Below, one piece after another: positions 1-6,293 of a stretch of 14,265 nucleotides of DNA (positions within the stretch are counted from its first letter, which is position 1; every line of letters begins with the position of its first letter). Source of the DNA: Irpex lacteus (taxonomy: Eukaryota; Basidiomycota; Agaricomycetes; Polyporales; Irpicaceae); the NCBI GenBank assembly GCA_001986395.2, contig MQVO02000217.1, positions 1-14,265 of the forward strand, written 5' to 3'. The notes beneath the pieces are model-generated. The model saw nothing but the letters and a program-made list of their open reading frames with translations, was not told where the DNA came from and ran no database searches. Position numbers and translations under genes: made by a program.

Positions 1-96
1 TATTTTATTTAATTATAAGACTCTTTTTAATTCTATTCTTTTATTAATACCCGGCTTTATTCTTAAATCCACAATCATCTTGTTTATTTTGGAGGA

Positions 97-214
97 TTAG
101 CGTAAAGTAGAGTAAAGAAAGATAAGAACAGTTAAAATGTGACACCCAAAGAACAATTCATCTGTTTCTTCAATAGCACCTTCTATCTTTTTAGGACAGT
201 TATTCAATTTATTA
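97..214 (-). pseudogene. Fragment of an unidentified protein (C-terminal part)
   Basis: The minus strand stays open for 38 codons from the edge of a palindromic repeat (215-270) to a TAA at 97-99. There is no start codon, so this is the tail of something. The stretch is acidic then hydrophobic: it contains GAIEETDELF and ends ILTVLIFLYSTLR. The matching upstream part may lie on the other side of the repeat (271-440). I do not recognise the family. It could be the end of a plasmid-type membrane protein, but that is only a guess from composition and neighbours. Confidence 0.35.
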
Positions 215-270
215 CCCCAAAAAACTAGTTAGAATTAATTCATCCGTAAAGCGACCCTAGTTTTTTTGGG
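215..270. repeat. R-family palindromic element, copy 1
   Basis: The left arm is CCCCAAAAAACTAG followed by TTAGAATTAATT, and the right arm is CTAGTTTTTTTGGG. The loop (ATCCGTAAAGCGACC region) differs from the other copies. It sits between two minus-strand reading frames that may once have been continuous. Confidence 0.8.
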
Positions 271-440
271 TTGAGTCGCTGAACAGCTATAGGTGTAGGT
301 ATATTATGAAATACATTGTTTCAACTAACTAGTACCCAACCAACACCTAGTGCAATAAATACTGTAACAGCTAGTGAAGTAGGAGATTTACTATTAGCTG
401 ATCCTATTTGTAAGCCTTTACTCCCCTTTACGAAGTGCTA
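271..440 (-). pseudogene. Unidentified membrane-protein fragment
   Basis: On the minus strand a frame without stops (one TGA read as Trp) runs through KGSKGLQIGSANS, then a hydrophobic stretch SLAVTVFIALGVGWVLVSW, then NNVFHNIPTPIAVQRL, and reaches the R element at 215-270. It has one probable membrane segment. The pattern of Gly-rich segment, membrane helix and VF-x-x-x-x-P is loosely like the C-terminal half of the membrane protein often found beside dpo in fungal mitochondrial plasmid DNA, a piece of which may lie at 3727-4002. That link is inference from memory and weak. No start codon or intact gene is visible. Confidence 0.35.
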
Positions 441-466
441 AATCAATTGATTTTAGATTCTGAGCT

Positions 467-516
467 CCCCCCAAAAAAACTAGTTAGAATTAATTCTAAT
501 TCCTAGTTTTTTGGGG
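467..516. repeat. R-family palindromic element, copy 2 (short form)
   Basis: Short-form R element: CCCCCCAAAAAAACTAG, TTAGAATTAATT loop region, CTAATTC, CTAGTTTTTTGGGG. The arms pair almost fully, with a small TTA/C bulge. It abuts the endonuclease tail that begins at 521. Confidence 0.9.
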
Positions 517-520
517 ATGT

Positions 521-606
521 ATAGAAATTTTTAATAATAAACAACATCTTACAGATAAAGGGTTAAATGAAATAGTTTATTTAAAATCTATACTTAATTT
601 TATAAA
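521..606 (+). pseudogene. LAGLIDADG homing endonuclease, C-terminal tail fragment
   Basis: Frame starting ATA at 521 reads IEIFNNKQHLTDKGLNEIV then YLKSILNFIK. This matches the usual C-terminal signature of single-chain LAGLIDADG intron endonucleases (E-x-I-x-N-K-x-H-L-T-x-x-G-L-x-x-I-x-x-x-K-x-S-x-N). Only about 28 codons remain. The catalytic LAGLIDADG motifs are absent, the left side is cut by the R element at 467-516, and the right side runs into a GC-rich patch (608-625, CCGG-ACCG-CCGG hairpin). It is a relic of a group I intron ORF with no function of its own. Confidence 0.6.
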
Positions 607-935
607 GAGCAGCCGGACCGCCGGACTGATTGGATTTTTGCGGTTACTGACTTTAGCAGAAAAATAAAACAAATGCGTTACGAAGAAGCCTGCTTACAAA
701 GTAATGGAAAAGAACTTGATGCCTTCCTTTTTTTTATAAAAAAAAAGGGAAGTAGAGAATGATATTGTGGATTTATTTGAAAAAAAACGGTGTGATTAGT
801 AATGAGGATGCTAAAACAAGGAAACAGCAAATAAAACGTAACGAATCCATGTGCCAGAATAATAGTAAAGAGATTAAATCTAAAATATTTAGCTCTTTAA
901 AACAGTTAAATGATATACGTAACAACAGAAAATAA
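597..935 (+). pseudogene. Broken unidentified ORF interrupted by an in-frame hairpin
   Basis: One frame from 597 reads through TDWIFAVTDFSRKIKQMRYE and CLQSNGKELDA, then through a T-run/A-run hairpin (722-752) as FLFFIKKKGS, before ending. After the hairpin the coding signal moves to another frame (ENDIVDLFEKK) and then a third (NGVISNEDAKTRKQQIKR ... NDIRNNRK) with TAA at 933-935. At least two frameshifts separate recognisably protein-like, Lys/Asn/Glu-rich pieces, so it is a decayed gene. No family is recognised; an intron endonuclease tail or plasmid ORF are the likely options. Confidence 0.4.
722..752. repeat. H-family hairpin, copy 1
   Basis: CTTCC plus an 8-T run, ATA, a 9-A run, then GGGAAG: a near-perfect hairpin. 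It lies inside the broken ORF at 597-935 and is read in frame as FLFFIKKKGS. Confidence 0.85.
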
Positions 936-972
936 GTATTAAGATAAAGCTATTGAAATTAATAGCCTTAAT

Positions 973-990
973 AAACCCCACCACCGTGGT
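973..990. repeat. GC-rich palindrome (GC cluster)
   Basis: CCCACCACCGTGGTGGG is a perfect palindrome in AT-rich surroundings, typical of mobile GC clusters in fungal mitochondrial DNA. Confidence 0.7.
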
Positions 991-1069
991 GGGCGATAAA
1001 TAATTTAATGTGTTACTAATTTTCTTTTTATTTATTAAAATTTTAGAACCCCCTTTTTTGGCTACATAA

Positions 1070-1280
1070 GAATCTAAAGTTAATGAGACTCAATCTACTA
1101 AATCTGATGTGATTGTTCATCCTAGAGAAGAAGTTAAAACTGAGGGGAAGTTAATAGTGAAGCTAAATCAGAGGTTAAATTGAAGGTGAACAAATCGAAG
1201 AAACTTACAGAGTTGAACTACATCAAGTACGTGCGAGGGGAGTTCTTAAGCATAAGGTATTCTATCTAGACAGACACTAG
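1070..1280 (+). pseudogene. Broken unidentified hydrophilic ORF
   Basis: The first frame gives ESKVNETQSTKSDVIVHPRE then EVKTEGK. Coding character then shifts to VNSEAKSEVK and to GEQIEETYRVELHQVRARGV then LKHKVFYLDRH, with TAG at 1278-1280. Two frameshifts join the three acidic/basic pieces. The codons are well formed and stops are few, so it was probably once a gene. No family is recognised. It lies between a degenerate patch and the spacer before the nad5 pseudogene. Confidence 0.35.
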
Positions 1281-1431
1281 ATAAGAATAAAATTTTATTG
1301 GAAGGATAGCAAGTTCGCACCTGTTGATTCTTAGTGGTTTGGGCCACGGAAACCGTCTTATTCTAATGTAAACCCTAACCCACTTTCATACACTAGCCTC
1401 CCTTTATTTCCTTTTTATTAAAAAAGGGGTA
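1281..1431. other. Spacer without recognisable gene, with an H-type hairpin
   Basis: No convincing reading frame. A moderately GC-rich stretch (1305-1365, around GGTTTGGGCCACGGAAACC) is not a tRNA. An imperfect H-family hairpin (CCTTTTTATTAAAAAAGG) occupies about 1405-1432 and borders the nad5 pseudogene. Confidence 0.5.
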
Positions 1432-2130
1432 AAGTATATTCAGTTTCAATAAAGGAATTAGTATGTGGGAACCCCATAGTTAAATTAAATACAACATTAT
1501 CTCTATCATAACCTAATAATATACTAAATATAGTTAAAATAGACAAAGGTATTGTCATATTAGTACTTTAATGTTTATGTCCATATAGACATTTATTCCC
1601 ACGTGGATTATTATATAATGTTAAATATTATACTCTTAATGAATATATTGCTGTGAATGTAGCTGATGCTGTAGTAATATAAGACATATATATCCACATA
1701 CAGTACAAATTCCATATAATGATTATAATTATCTGAACTATAGTAACCTCTTAGACCAGGCAAAGGGATTAAAGGCTATTAACATAGTAGTATTACTAAT
1801 TGATAAATATTCTATTAATACTCCAAATTTACGCATATATTGAGTTTCTGACATATATAACCAGCTGACAGAAATAAAAATGCTTTAAAGAAAGCATGAC
1901 AATACCCCCACTAATTATAAATAAATAATTCTAACTAGTTTTTTTGGAAGAAGAGAGATTACTAAAACATATGCACTTACCCTTATAGCTAACATCATCA
2001 TGCTTAATTGAGAGATAATAGATAAAGCTATTACTCTTTTTATATCATTAAATACTACTGCTATTAAACCACTTATATATGTAGTAAACCCAGCTAATCA
2101 TAATATAACTAATCATACCAATAAAAATAC
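1432..2130 (-). pseudogene. nad5: nad5 pseudogene (NADH dehydrogenase subunit 5 fragment)
   Basis: Read on the minus strand from 2130, the segments are, in order: VFLLVWLVILWLAGFTTYIS with TGA as Trp; NDIKRVIALSIISQLSMMML, the conserved NAD5 core normally near NDIKRVIAYSTCSQLG; a degenerate R element (1903-1947) replacing the LFHLINH region; HAFFKAFLFLSAG; YMRKFGVLIEYLSISNTTML; SYITTASATFTAIYSLRV; YLTLYNNPRGNK; and finally MTIPLSILTIFSILLGYD. Several frameshifts and stop codons separate them. In an intact complex I this protein forms a proton-pumping membrane arm subunit. Here only the middle to C-terminal third survives and it cannot be translated. A functional nad5 must lie elsewhere. Confidence 0.85.
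1903..1947. repeat. R-family element, degenerate copy inside nad5 pseudogene
   Basis: The right half TAATTCTAACTAGTTTTTTTGG is clear; the left half is shortened to CCCCCACTAATTA. Orientation is inverted relative to copies 1 and 2. It splits the nad5 homology between the SQLSMMML and HAFFKAF segments. Confidence 0.75.
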
Positions 2131-2163
2131 ACTAGGAATTAGAAATAATTCTTAGCGTTTTTT
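2130..2163. repeat. R-family element, degenerate copy at the nad5 pseudogene edge
   Basis: ACTAGGAATTAGAAATAATT followed by CTTAGCG and a T run matches the inverted short-form R element with a few changes. It marks where the nad5 homology begins. Confidence 0.7.
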
Positions 2164-2206
2164 TATTATTTTATTGTGTATACTTTTTTATAACTTTTTA
2201 TTTTAT

Positions 2207-2332
2207 TTATTCATTTGTTGAATCAGTTGTAGGTTTAGCTGATTTATCAGCACTAGGACTAGTAGATTCTGTCGCAGCTGGATTAGAGGTATCTGTAGTA
2301 GTGTTAGGTTTAGGTACAGAATCCTTATAGGC
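2207..2332 (-). pseudogene. Ser/Thr/Pro-rich C-terminal tail of an unknown protein
   Basis: On the minus strand 41 codons read AYKDSVPKPNTTTDTSNPAA then TESTSPSADKSAKPTTDSTN and E, ending in TAA at 2207-2209. There is no start codon; a TAA precedes it at 2333-2335. The codon-level regularity (ACT/ACA, CCT, TCT) looks like a real low-complexity protein tail. The parent gene is not recognisable. It ends 40 bp from trnR, which lies on the same strand just upstream. Confidence 0.35.
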
Positions 2333-2372
2333 TTAATAAAAATAAAGAGATAATGGATTAAGAAATTTATTA

Positions 2373-2444
2373 GTATCTTATTGGACTCGAACCAATATAA
2401 TATGTTTCGTAAACATATACTACTACCAATTAAGCTAAAGATAC
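2373..2444 (-). tRNA. trnR: tRNA-Arg (anticodon ACG)
   Basis: The acceptor stem GTATCTT/AAGATAC is perfect. The anticodon arm is TATGT-TTACGAA-ACATA with anticodon ACG, and the T arm is ATTGG-TTCGAGT-CCAAT. The molecule is 72 nt, encoded on the minus strand, and reads CGN arginine codons. It is the only tRNA on this strand in the window. It is relevant that the GC-richer cob/nad4L/cox1 fragments use CGN codons freely. Confidence 0.93.
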
Positions 2445-2477
2445 TCAACTCTAATTTAAATAAATAAATAAATTTTT

Positions 2478-2496
2478 GAGGACGTGAGCGTCCTCC
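2478..2496. repeat. GC-rich hairpin (GC cluster)
   Basis: GAGGACG-TGAG-CGTCCTC is a perfect 7-bp hairpin in AT-rich DNA, downstream of trnR by gene orientation of its neighbours. Confidence 0.75.
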
Positions 2497-2631
2497 TCCC
2501 GGCTCTAACGTTTAGCACAAATCTAAGATATTCTTTTTTATTTAATACATAGATATAAATAAGCTTGTAAGCAAAATATATTCCTTTTCCGTGTATATTA
2601 TTTGCTTACATAGCTTACACTATGGATTGCT

Positions 2632-2973
2632 TTAATAAATTTTTTTTACTGAAACATGATAAACACCAATATCTGTGGCAGCTTGTCTTACTAGGGTAGA
2701 TAGTCTATTCGTTTGTGAAAACATTTGTGACTTCCCTTTTTTTTTATTAAAAAAAAAAGGATAGAGTGTGCCTTAGCAAGACTATACTTAAGCATACGAG
2801 CCCTATCTTTTTCCTTTAATTCTTCGGAACGATTATGGTTACTCTCACTAATTTTAGCTCTACCCTCTTCAGATAAAGTATGAACTTTAGTATAATAGGC
2901 TTCTTTCATCTTAGCTATAGTCTATTTTAAAATTTAGTATAACCTAAAGAGCTTCCTGCTTTTTTTAAAGTAT
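2632..2973 (-). pseudogene. GIY-YIG-type homing endonuclease remnant (NUMOD3/NUMOD1 tail)
   Basis: On the minus strand the pieces appear in order. TLKKAGSSLGYTKF matches the 'ILKKAGSSLGYKHSEET' segment that follows the GIY-YIG catalytic domain. MKEAYYTKVHTLSEEGRAKI and SESNHNRSEELKEKDRARM form a NUMOD3-like DNA-binding repeat. An H hairpin read as SILFFLIKKKGS comes next. Then, in another frame, SQMFSQTNRLSTLVRQAATD and IGVYHVSVKKIY resemble a NUMOD1/IENR helix, ending TAA at 2632-2634. The nuclease domain is missing and the frame is broken twice. This is a dead relic of an intron or free-standing endonuclease. Confidence 0.65.
2731..2764. repeat. H-family hairpin, copy 3
   Basis: CTTCCC, T run, ATTA, A run, GGAT: a palindrome inside the GIY-YIG remnant. 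On the minus strand it is read as ILFFLIKKKGS, nearly the same peptide as the copies at 722 and 10234. Confidence 0.85.
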
Positions 2974-2975
2974 TC

Positions 2976-3046
2976 TACTAAAAAAAACTAGGACCCAGCC
3001 CACAAAGTGGATTGGATTGTGGACAGAAATAATTAGTTTTTTTTGG
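2976..3046. repeat. R-family palindromic element, variant loop
   Basis: Arms are AAAAAAACTAGG...AATTAGTTTTTTTTGG. The interior (GACCCAGCCCACAAAGTGG, ATTGGATTGTGG) is unlike other copies and GC-richer. It lies immediately upstream (by coding direction) of the GIY-YIG remnant. Confidence 0.7.
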
Positions 3047-3107
3047 AGTTTAGAAAAAGGGCTTTATCTTAAAATCATTTACTTTTCAGCTTATGATAGA
3101 ATGTTCT

Positions 3108-3355
3108 AGTTTAAGCACTATTGAAACGATAACAAGTAACATAGCTTGATGTGTATAGAGCTAAACCAATACTTTGAATTTGATTACAATTATTTATAAT
3201 AGGTGTTGCAGATGATCCTGTTATGCTTGTATTAAGGCTTAAGTTAAAATGATTTAGATCTTTACCTTACTCTGTGATGTATGAGCCTAGGAAAAGGGTT
3301 CCTGTTTTATTATTATTAGTTAAGTAAGAGTTTGAAACATGTTACCCTCAGCTCC
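3108..3355 (-). pseudogene. Unidentified broken ORF
   Basis: The minus strand reads HVSNSYLTNNNKTGTLFLGS YITE, one TAA, then KDLNHFNLSLNTSITGSSAT and NNCNQIQSIGLALYTSSYVT before a TAA. Roughly 80 codons carry a single internal stop, which is unusual for random DNA this AT-rich. The sequence is Ser/Asn/Thr-rich. Possible origins are the upstream part of the GIY-YIG gene at 2632-2973, beyond the R element, or a plasmid ORF. I recognise no diagnostic motif. Confidence 0.3.
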
Positions 3356-3420
3356 GTGTTCAGAAGAGGAATAACTTGAATTTACAATTAGAATAGTGTA
3401 AATAATCAATTTAACCATAA

Positions 3421-3501
3421 CCCTAAAAAACTAATTAATTATCCCGGTATTATTAAAATTTAATTAAATTAAATTTTAATTAGAGCCTAGTTTTTTTGTT
3501 G
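3421..3501. repeat. R-family palindromic element, long form
   Basis: Arms CCCTAAAAAACTAA ... CCTAGTTTTTTTGTTG enclose an internal palindrome (AAAATTTAATTAAATT and its complement) and the shared motif TTAGAGCCTAG. The spacer ATTATCCCGG differs from the ATTTCATCCGC seen in copies at 10969, 11854 and 13535. Confidence 0.85.
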
Positions 3502-3559
3502 AGGAATGGTAGGAGTAAATAAAAATACATTAATGATCCTCCCAAATTAAAAATAAATA

Positions 3560-3576
3560 AACCCTCGTCCGAGGGT
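3560..3576. repeat. GC-rich hairpin (GC cluster)
   Basis: ACCCTCG-TC-CGAGGGT is a perfect palindrome in an AT-rich spacer (3502-3726) that otherwise shows no gene. Confidence 0.75.
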
Positions 3577-3726
3577 AACTATATATAAATTTAATATCTG
3601 AACTAACAAAGAATATAACTTATATATTTAATTATCTTTTCTTTAAAATTATTTTTTTTTTATAAATAAAATGATTAACAATACTATGGTTGTACTGGCA
3701 CCATTCCATTTGGGGTCTATTTTTTA

Positions 3727-4002
3727 TTATTTTTTTATATCTAGCTCCTCAGATTTAAGCACTTTAATAATATGTTTAATTCTGTTAAAACTTAAATAAT
3801 ATTGATAACAAGTAAAAATAAAGGCAAAAAATAAAGCTATATATAAAATGTAAATAGGATTATTTATATAACTGTTTGATAGTAATAATAAGAAACTAGT
3901 TCCACCTAAAAATCTTAATGTTCTTATGAAAAATGTAGAATTTAATTTAATTAAATTATCAGGTAGTGTTGGAGTTGAATACCCTTTTTTTACCCCAATA
4001 AA
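3727..4002 (-). CDS. Membrane protein fragment, probably of linear-plasmid type
   Basis: On the minus strand, 91 codons are open from just after a TAA at 4003-4005 to TAA at 3727-3729, without an ATG near the front. The protein reads KKGYSTPTLPDNLIKLNS, FFIRTLRFLGGTSFLLLL, a second hydrophobic span YILYIALFFAFIFTCYQYYL, then basic/acidic NRIKHIIKVLKSEELDIKK. Two membrane helices followed by R-I-K-H-x-x-K-x-L-K-S-x-E-L-D is a pattern I associate, from memory, with a hypothetical membrane protein carried near DNA polymerase genes in fungal mitochondrial plasmid-derived regions. Function unknown. In that family the chain normally continues beyond this point, so this is probably truncated at both ends. 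Confidence 0.5.
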   Translation of the reverse strand, partial: FIGVKKGYSTPTLPDNLIKLNSTFFIRTLRFLGGTSFLLLLSNSYINNPIYILYIALFFAFIFTCYQYYLSFNRIKHIIKVLKSEELDIKK

Positions 4003-4005
4003 TTA

Positions 4006-4435
4006 GCCTAGATAAAATACTGATTTGATTTAATTTTTGGATTTTATTTAATTTTTGCATAATATTTATGAAATTAAATATACTACTAAAAATCTATATA
4101 TAAAATTTTTATTTTTATACATAAATAAAGATAGTATTAATGTACTTAGATAATTAAAATTTTTATACTTAGCTTCTTTCCTTTTTTTAATAAAAAGGTA
4201 TATACTTAAAAATAGTTAATTATCATTTAACAATCCACTTAAGAAAATAATATACATACGTTTTATTTTTTTCTCAGGTCCTGATAATTAAGTGTTTTAT
4301 AAATAAGATACAATATTTATGAATGTTAATATACTACACTAAAATAATTATTTTATTATTTTGTATCTCAATTAATAATAGTGCTTCTTTTAAGATTTCA
4401 ATTTTATATTATTTTAATATTTCCTAAATCCCCTG
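4006..4435. other. Very AT-rich spacer with an imperfect direct repeat
   Basis: No gene is seen. An imperfect direct repeat occurs at about 4062-4092 and 4312-4344 (AATATTTATGAAxTTAAT then ATACTAC). A short H-type hairpin lies at 4178-4199. Confidence 0.5.
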
Positions 4436-4527
4436 ATGCGAGTTAATGTAATGGAAAGCATAAGAGCCTGGTAAGCTCATAGAGTATATCCAATTCAGAC
4501 ACTCTATTCTTTCTTCTTTAATTATAA

Positions 4528-4674
4528 TTAATTTCTTTTGGTTAGTAACCTTTGTGGAACGATAGTGGAACCTTGGTCCCCACCTTCCCCACCTTCACCA
4601 CCTTCATCTATTTCCTTACGTGCCTCTATTTCGATTTTACCATACCTCGAGTCATTACCTGAGCCATGAATTAG
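4528..4674 (-). pseudogene. Acidic/Gly-rich C-terminal fragment of an unknown protein
   Basis: The minus strand reads LIHGSGNDSRYGKIEIEARK, EIDEGGEGGEGGDQGSTIVP, QRLLTKRN, stop at 4528-4530. The EGG repeats come from a threefold CCACCTTC repeat on the plus strand (about 4579-4603). A further 20 or so codons upstream in the same frame, beyond one TAA, read REHLKAILTKCVR. It looks like the hydrophilic tail of a decayed protein. No family is recognised. Confidence 0.35.
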
Positions 4675-4799
4675 TTACCTAACACATTTAGTTAAAATAG
4701 CTTTAAGGTGTTCCCGACAATTTGATAGTTTTTAGCAATAGGTTTCCTTTTGCTAGAGGCCAAGTAAAGTTTCTCACACCTTACCCTAAATCTTACCTT

Positions 4800-5050
4800 T
4801 TAATTAATCTCTAAAGCAACACTATAAAAATATAATCCTTTATACTCTTTGAGTATCTAAATACCTGCTAATTGTTTTAGCACTCATTTTTAATTCTTTA
4901 GTTGCTTCTAATTTAGAACTAAAAGTAGGTTTATTATCATTTAGCAATATAAATTTATTGTTAACACTTTTGTATACCCATACAGAAACAGTTTAATTAA
5001 CAGCCTTTTTAATATTATTTAATAATAAATCTTTTTCTGCTTTGTTTAAC
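4800..5050 (-). pseudogene. Homing endonuclease tail with NUMOD1-type DNA-binding module
   Basis: The minus strand reads GLNKAEKDLLLNNIKKAVN, stop, TVSVWVYKSVNNKFILLNDN then KPTFSSKLEATKELKMSAKT and ISRYLDTQ. After a one-base shift it continues EYKGLYFYSVALEIN with TAA at 4800-4802. The V-W-V-Y-x-S ... F-S-S-K-x-E-A-x-K-E-L-x-M-S-x-K-T-I-S-R-Y-L-D-T ... Y-K-G-x-x-F-Y-S pattern is the classic NUMOD1 helix-turn-helix tail of fungal intron endonucleases, which gives site-specific DNA contact. The catalytic domain is gone and a hairpin (5049-5104) cuts the N-terminal side. One stop and one frameshift make it non-functional. Confidence 0.75.
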
Positions 5051-5104
5051 CCTTCCCCCCAAATTTAATTTATTTTTAGTTTTTGCTACTTTTTTTGGGG
5101 TGGG
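5049..5104. repeat. Palindromic element, R-like
   Basis: CCTTCCCCCCAAA ... TTTTTTTGGGGTGGG forms paired ends around an AT-rich core. It lacks the ACTAGTTAGAATTA block, so it is at best a distant R-family member. It interrupts endonuclease sequence at 5050. Confidence 0.5.
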
Positions 5105-5222
5105 ACTGGCAAACAGACTCTAACTGGTAAATGTGGCTAATGTAATGTAATATGTTCTACTCTTGATTAATTTATATCCTCTAACTAAACTCTTCTCTTT
5201 ATTTTTATTTTGGCTCCCCACA

Positions 5223-5243
5223 AAGAATAATTTTATTCTTTAT
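5223..5243. repeat. Perfect AT-rich hairpin
   Basis: AAAGAATAA-TTT-TATTCTTT forms a perfect short hairpin in a region (5105-5348) with only a weak minus-strand frame of about 40 codons (SQNKNKEKSLVRGYKLIKSR) and no recognised gene. Confidence 0.5.
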
Positions 5244-5348
5244 TTAGTTAAGTTCAATAGCATCCTTTAGGTAGCTTTATGTTAGCACACAGAATACTAA
5301 GCTTGAGTTAAACTTACTGCTAGTTCTAGACCAACTAGTCCAACAAAT

Positions 5349-5395
5349 CCCCAAAAAAACTAGTTAGAATTATTTCTAATTCCTAGTTTTTTGGG
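5349..5395. repeat. R-family palindromic element, short form
   Basis: CCCCAAAAAAACTAG TTAGAATTATTTC TAATTC CTAGTTTTTTGGG. It shares with the copy at 7252 the same AACTAGTTAGAATTATTTCT core. Confidence 0.95.
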
Positions 5396-5466
5396 TTAAG
5401 CGTATGGAATTAGTAAAAGATTAATATAAAATAAATTAAATAAAAGTTTTTTTGGGAGAACTATTT

Positions 5467-5490
5467 AAAATTAATACCATTTTTCTTTTC
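5467..5490 (+). pseudogene. atp8: atp8 5'-end fragment (duplicate)
   Basis: ATTAATACCATTTTTCTTTT is identical to 8530-8549 in the atp8 copy and reads LIPFFF, the start of ATP synthase subunit 8 (usually MPQLIPFFF). Only about seven codons remain; the downstream sequence is unrelated AT-rich DNA with a stop. It is a scrap of a duplication. Confidence 0.5.
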
Positions 5491-5495
5491 TTTTA

Positions 5496-5780
5496 ATTTT
5501 ATTTTAAATAAAAAGTAAGATAAATTATTTAGGGGAGAGGACCTGACATGTAAACAATTGATACTCTAACCAATAATCGGAAACTAGAAATCAGGGATTA
5601 GTATTGCATAATAAATTCAAATGAGTTGGTACAAAAGAGATAAATTAAATTTATTTATAGAGGAGATATAAGAATAATAAAAAGAAATAATTTGTTTTAT
5701 TTTATATATAAAAAAAGGATAAAGGGAAGGGTAAAGGGGAGTATAACTATCTCTTTCAACTGAAGAGGCTGACCATTAAC
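5496..5780. other. Spacer without recognisable gene
   Basis: AT-rich with several GGATAAAGGGAAGGG-like purine runs (5717-5740). No reading frame or RNA is recognised. Confidence 0.4.
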
Positions 5781-6084
5781 TTAAATTTAAATTAGATTAT
5801 AGCGTAACCAGTCTCTGAAGATTCCATAACAATAGACATTGAACTGTGTAAAATACCACAGATATTCTTAACATTTACCATAGAATGTTACTGCCTATCT
5901 CCTGAGATAATTTTATTTATATTTGTAGGAAGAGCATATAAAAATATATTTTTATTAATCTTTTTTTTATTAAAAAGGAGGGGGAGGACAAAAAAAAAGG
6001 AAGCAGGGACAGATATAGGTTTCGTATAATCTCTTTTGATCTCTACGAAATATTCCCGGAATATATGGACATTATGTTTATCCA
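5780..6084 (-). other. Group I intron remnant downstream of the cob exon
   Basis: Immediately after the cob exon (minus strand) lies a plausible group I P1: exon end TTCCT (6089-6085) can pair with an internal guide GGGAA (6057-6053), with a U-G at the cut. Further down, CAGAGACTGGTTACGCTATA (about 5820-5800, minus strand) resembles the conserved R/P7 segment (CAGAGACTA) followed by an S-like segment. An H-type hairpin and GC-rich purine tract interrupt it at 5957-6003. The intron would normally be followed by a YVLP cob exon, which I do not find, so it is probably truncated. Confidence 0.4.
5957..6003. repeat. H-type T-run/A-run hairpin in the intron remnant
   Basis: CTTTTTTTTATTAAAAAGG followed by AGGGGGAGGAC and a further A run. 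The tract TTAAAAAGGAGGGGGAGGAC recurs at about 7057-7076. Confidence 0.6.
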
Positions 6085-6275
6085 AGGAAAGCAATAGCCA
6101 TCATAAGAACAAGGATGATTACACCAATAGACCATGGTAGAATCCGTGGAGCCTTGTATGATCCGTAGTATAGACCTCGAGCGATGTGTAGGTATACAAA
6201 GATGAAGAAGAATGAAGCTACATTAGCGTGGATGTATCGAATCAACCATCCGTAGTTTACGTCTCGCATAATCGC
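6078..6275 (-). CDS. cob: Cytochrome b, internal exon fragment
   Basis: On the minus strand, (I)[60 protein letters not shown] and LG are a near-perfect match to the conserved cytochrome b segment covering helix B. This region includes the heme-ligand histidine of the R-Y-x-H-A-N motif and the R-G-x-Y-Y-G-S motif. Cytochrome b is the quinone-binding core of complex III in the inner membrane. There are no stops or frameshifts over 65 codons. The exon is flanked by intron sequence on both sides. Codon use is striking: leucine is CTA/CTT/TTG and never TTA, and phenylalanine is mostly TTC, unlike nad3 or nad4 here. Flanking exons are not in place, so it is an isolated, well-preserved fragment and probably foreign. 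Confidence 0.9.
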   Translation of the reverse strand, partial: AIMRDVNYGWLIRYIHANVASFFFIFVYLHIARGLYYGSYKAPRILPWSIGVIILVLMMAIAFLG

Positions 6276-6293
6276 AGGTGTTATAATAACTCG

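Noticed and set aside
2203..2448. 81-residue minus-strand ORF overlapping trnR
   Set aside because: It runs through the whole tRNA-Arg gene and is out of frame with the Ser/Thr-rich tail; a chance frame.
4437..4505. tRNA-like sequence with a GAGC-CTGGTAA-GCTC arm (would be anticodon GGT)
   Set aside because: No acceptor stem and no 5-bp T arm can be formed; an AGAGT/ACTCT pair has a 15-nt loop. At most a tRNA relic.
5888..6094. 68-residue minus-strand ORF after the cob exon
   Set aside because: It overlaps the cob exon in another frame and passes through a T-run/A-run hairpin; intron sequence is a better explanation.
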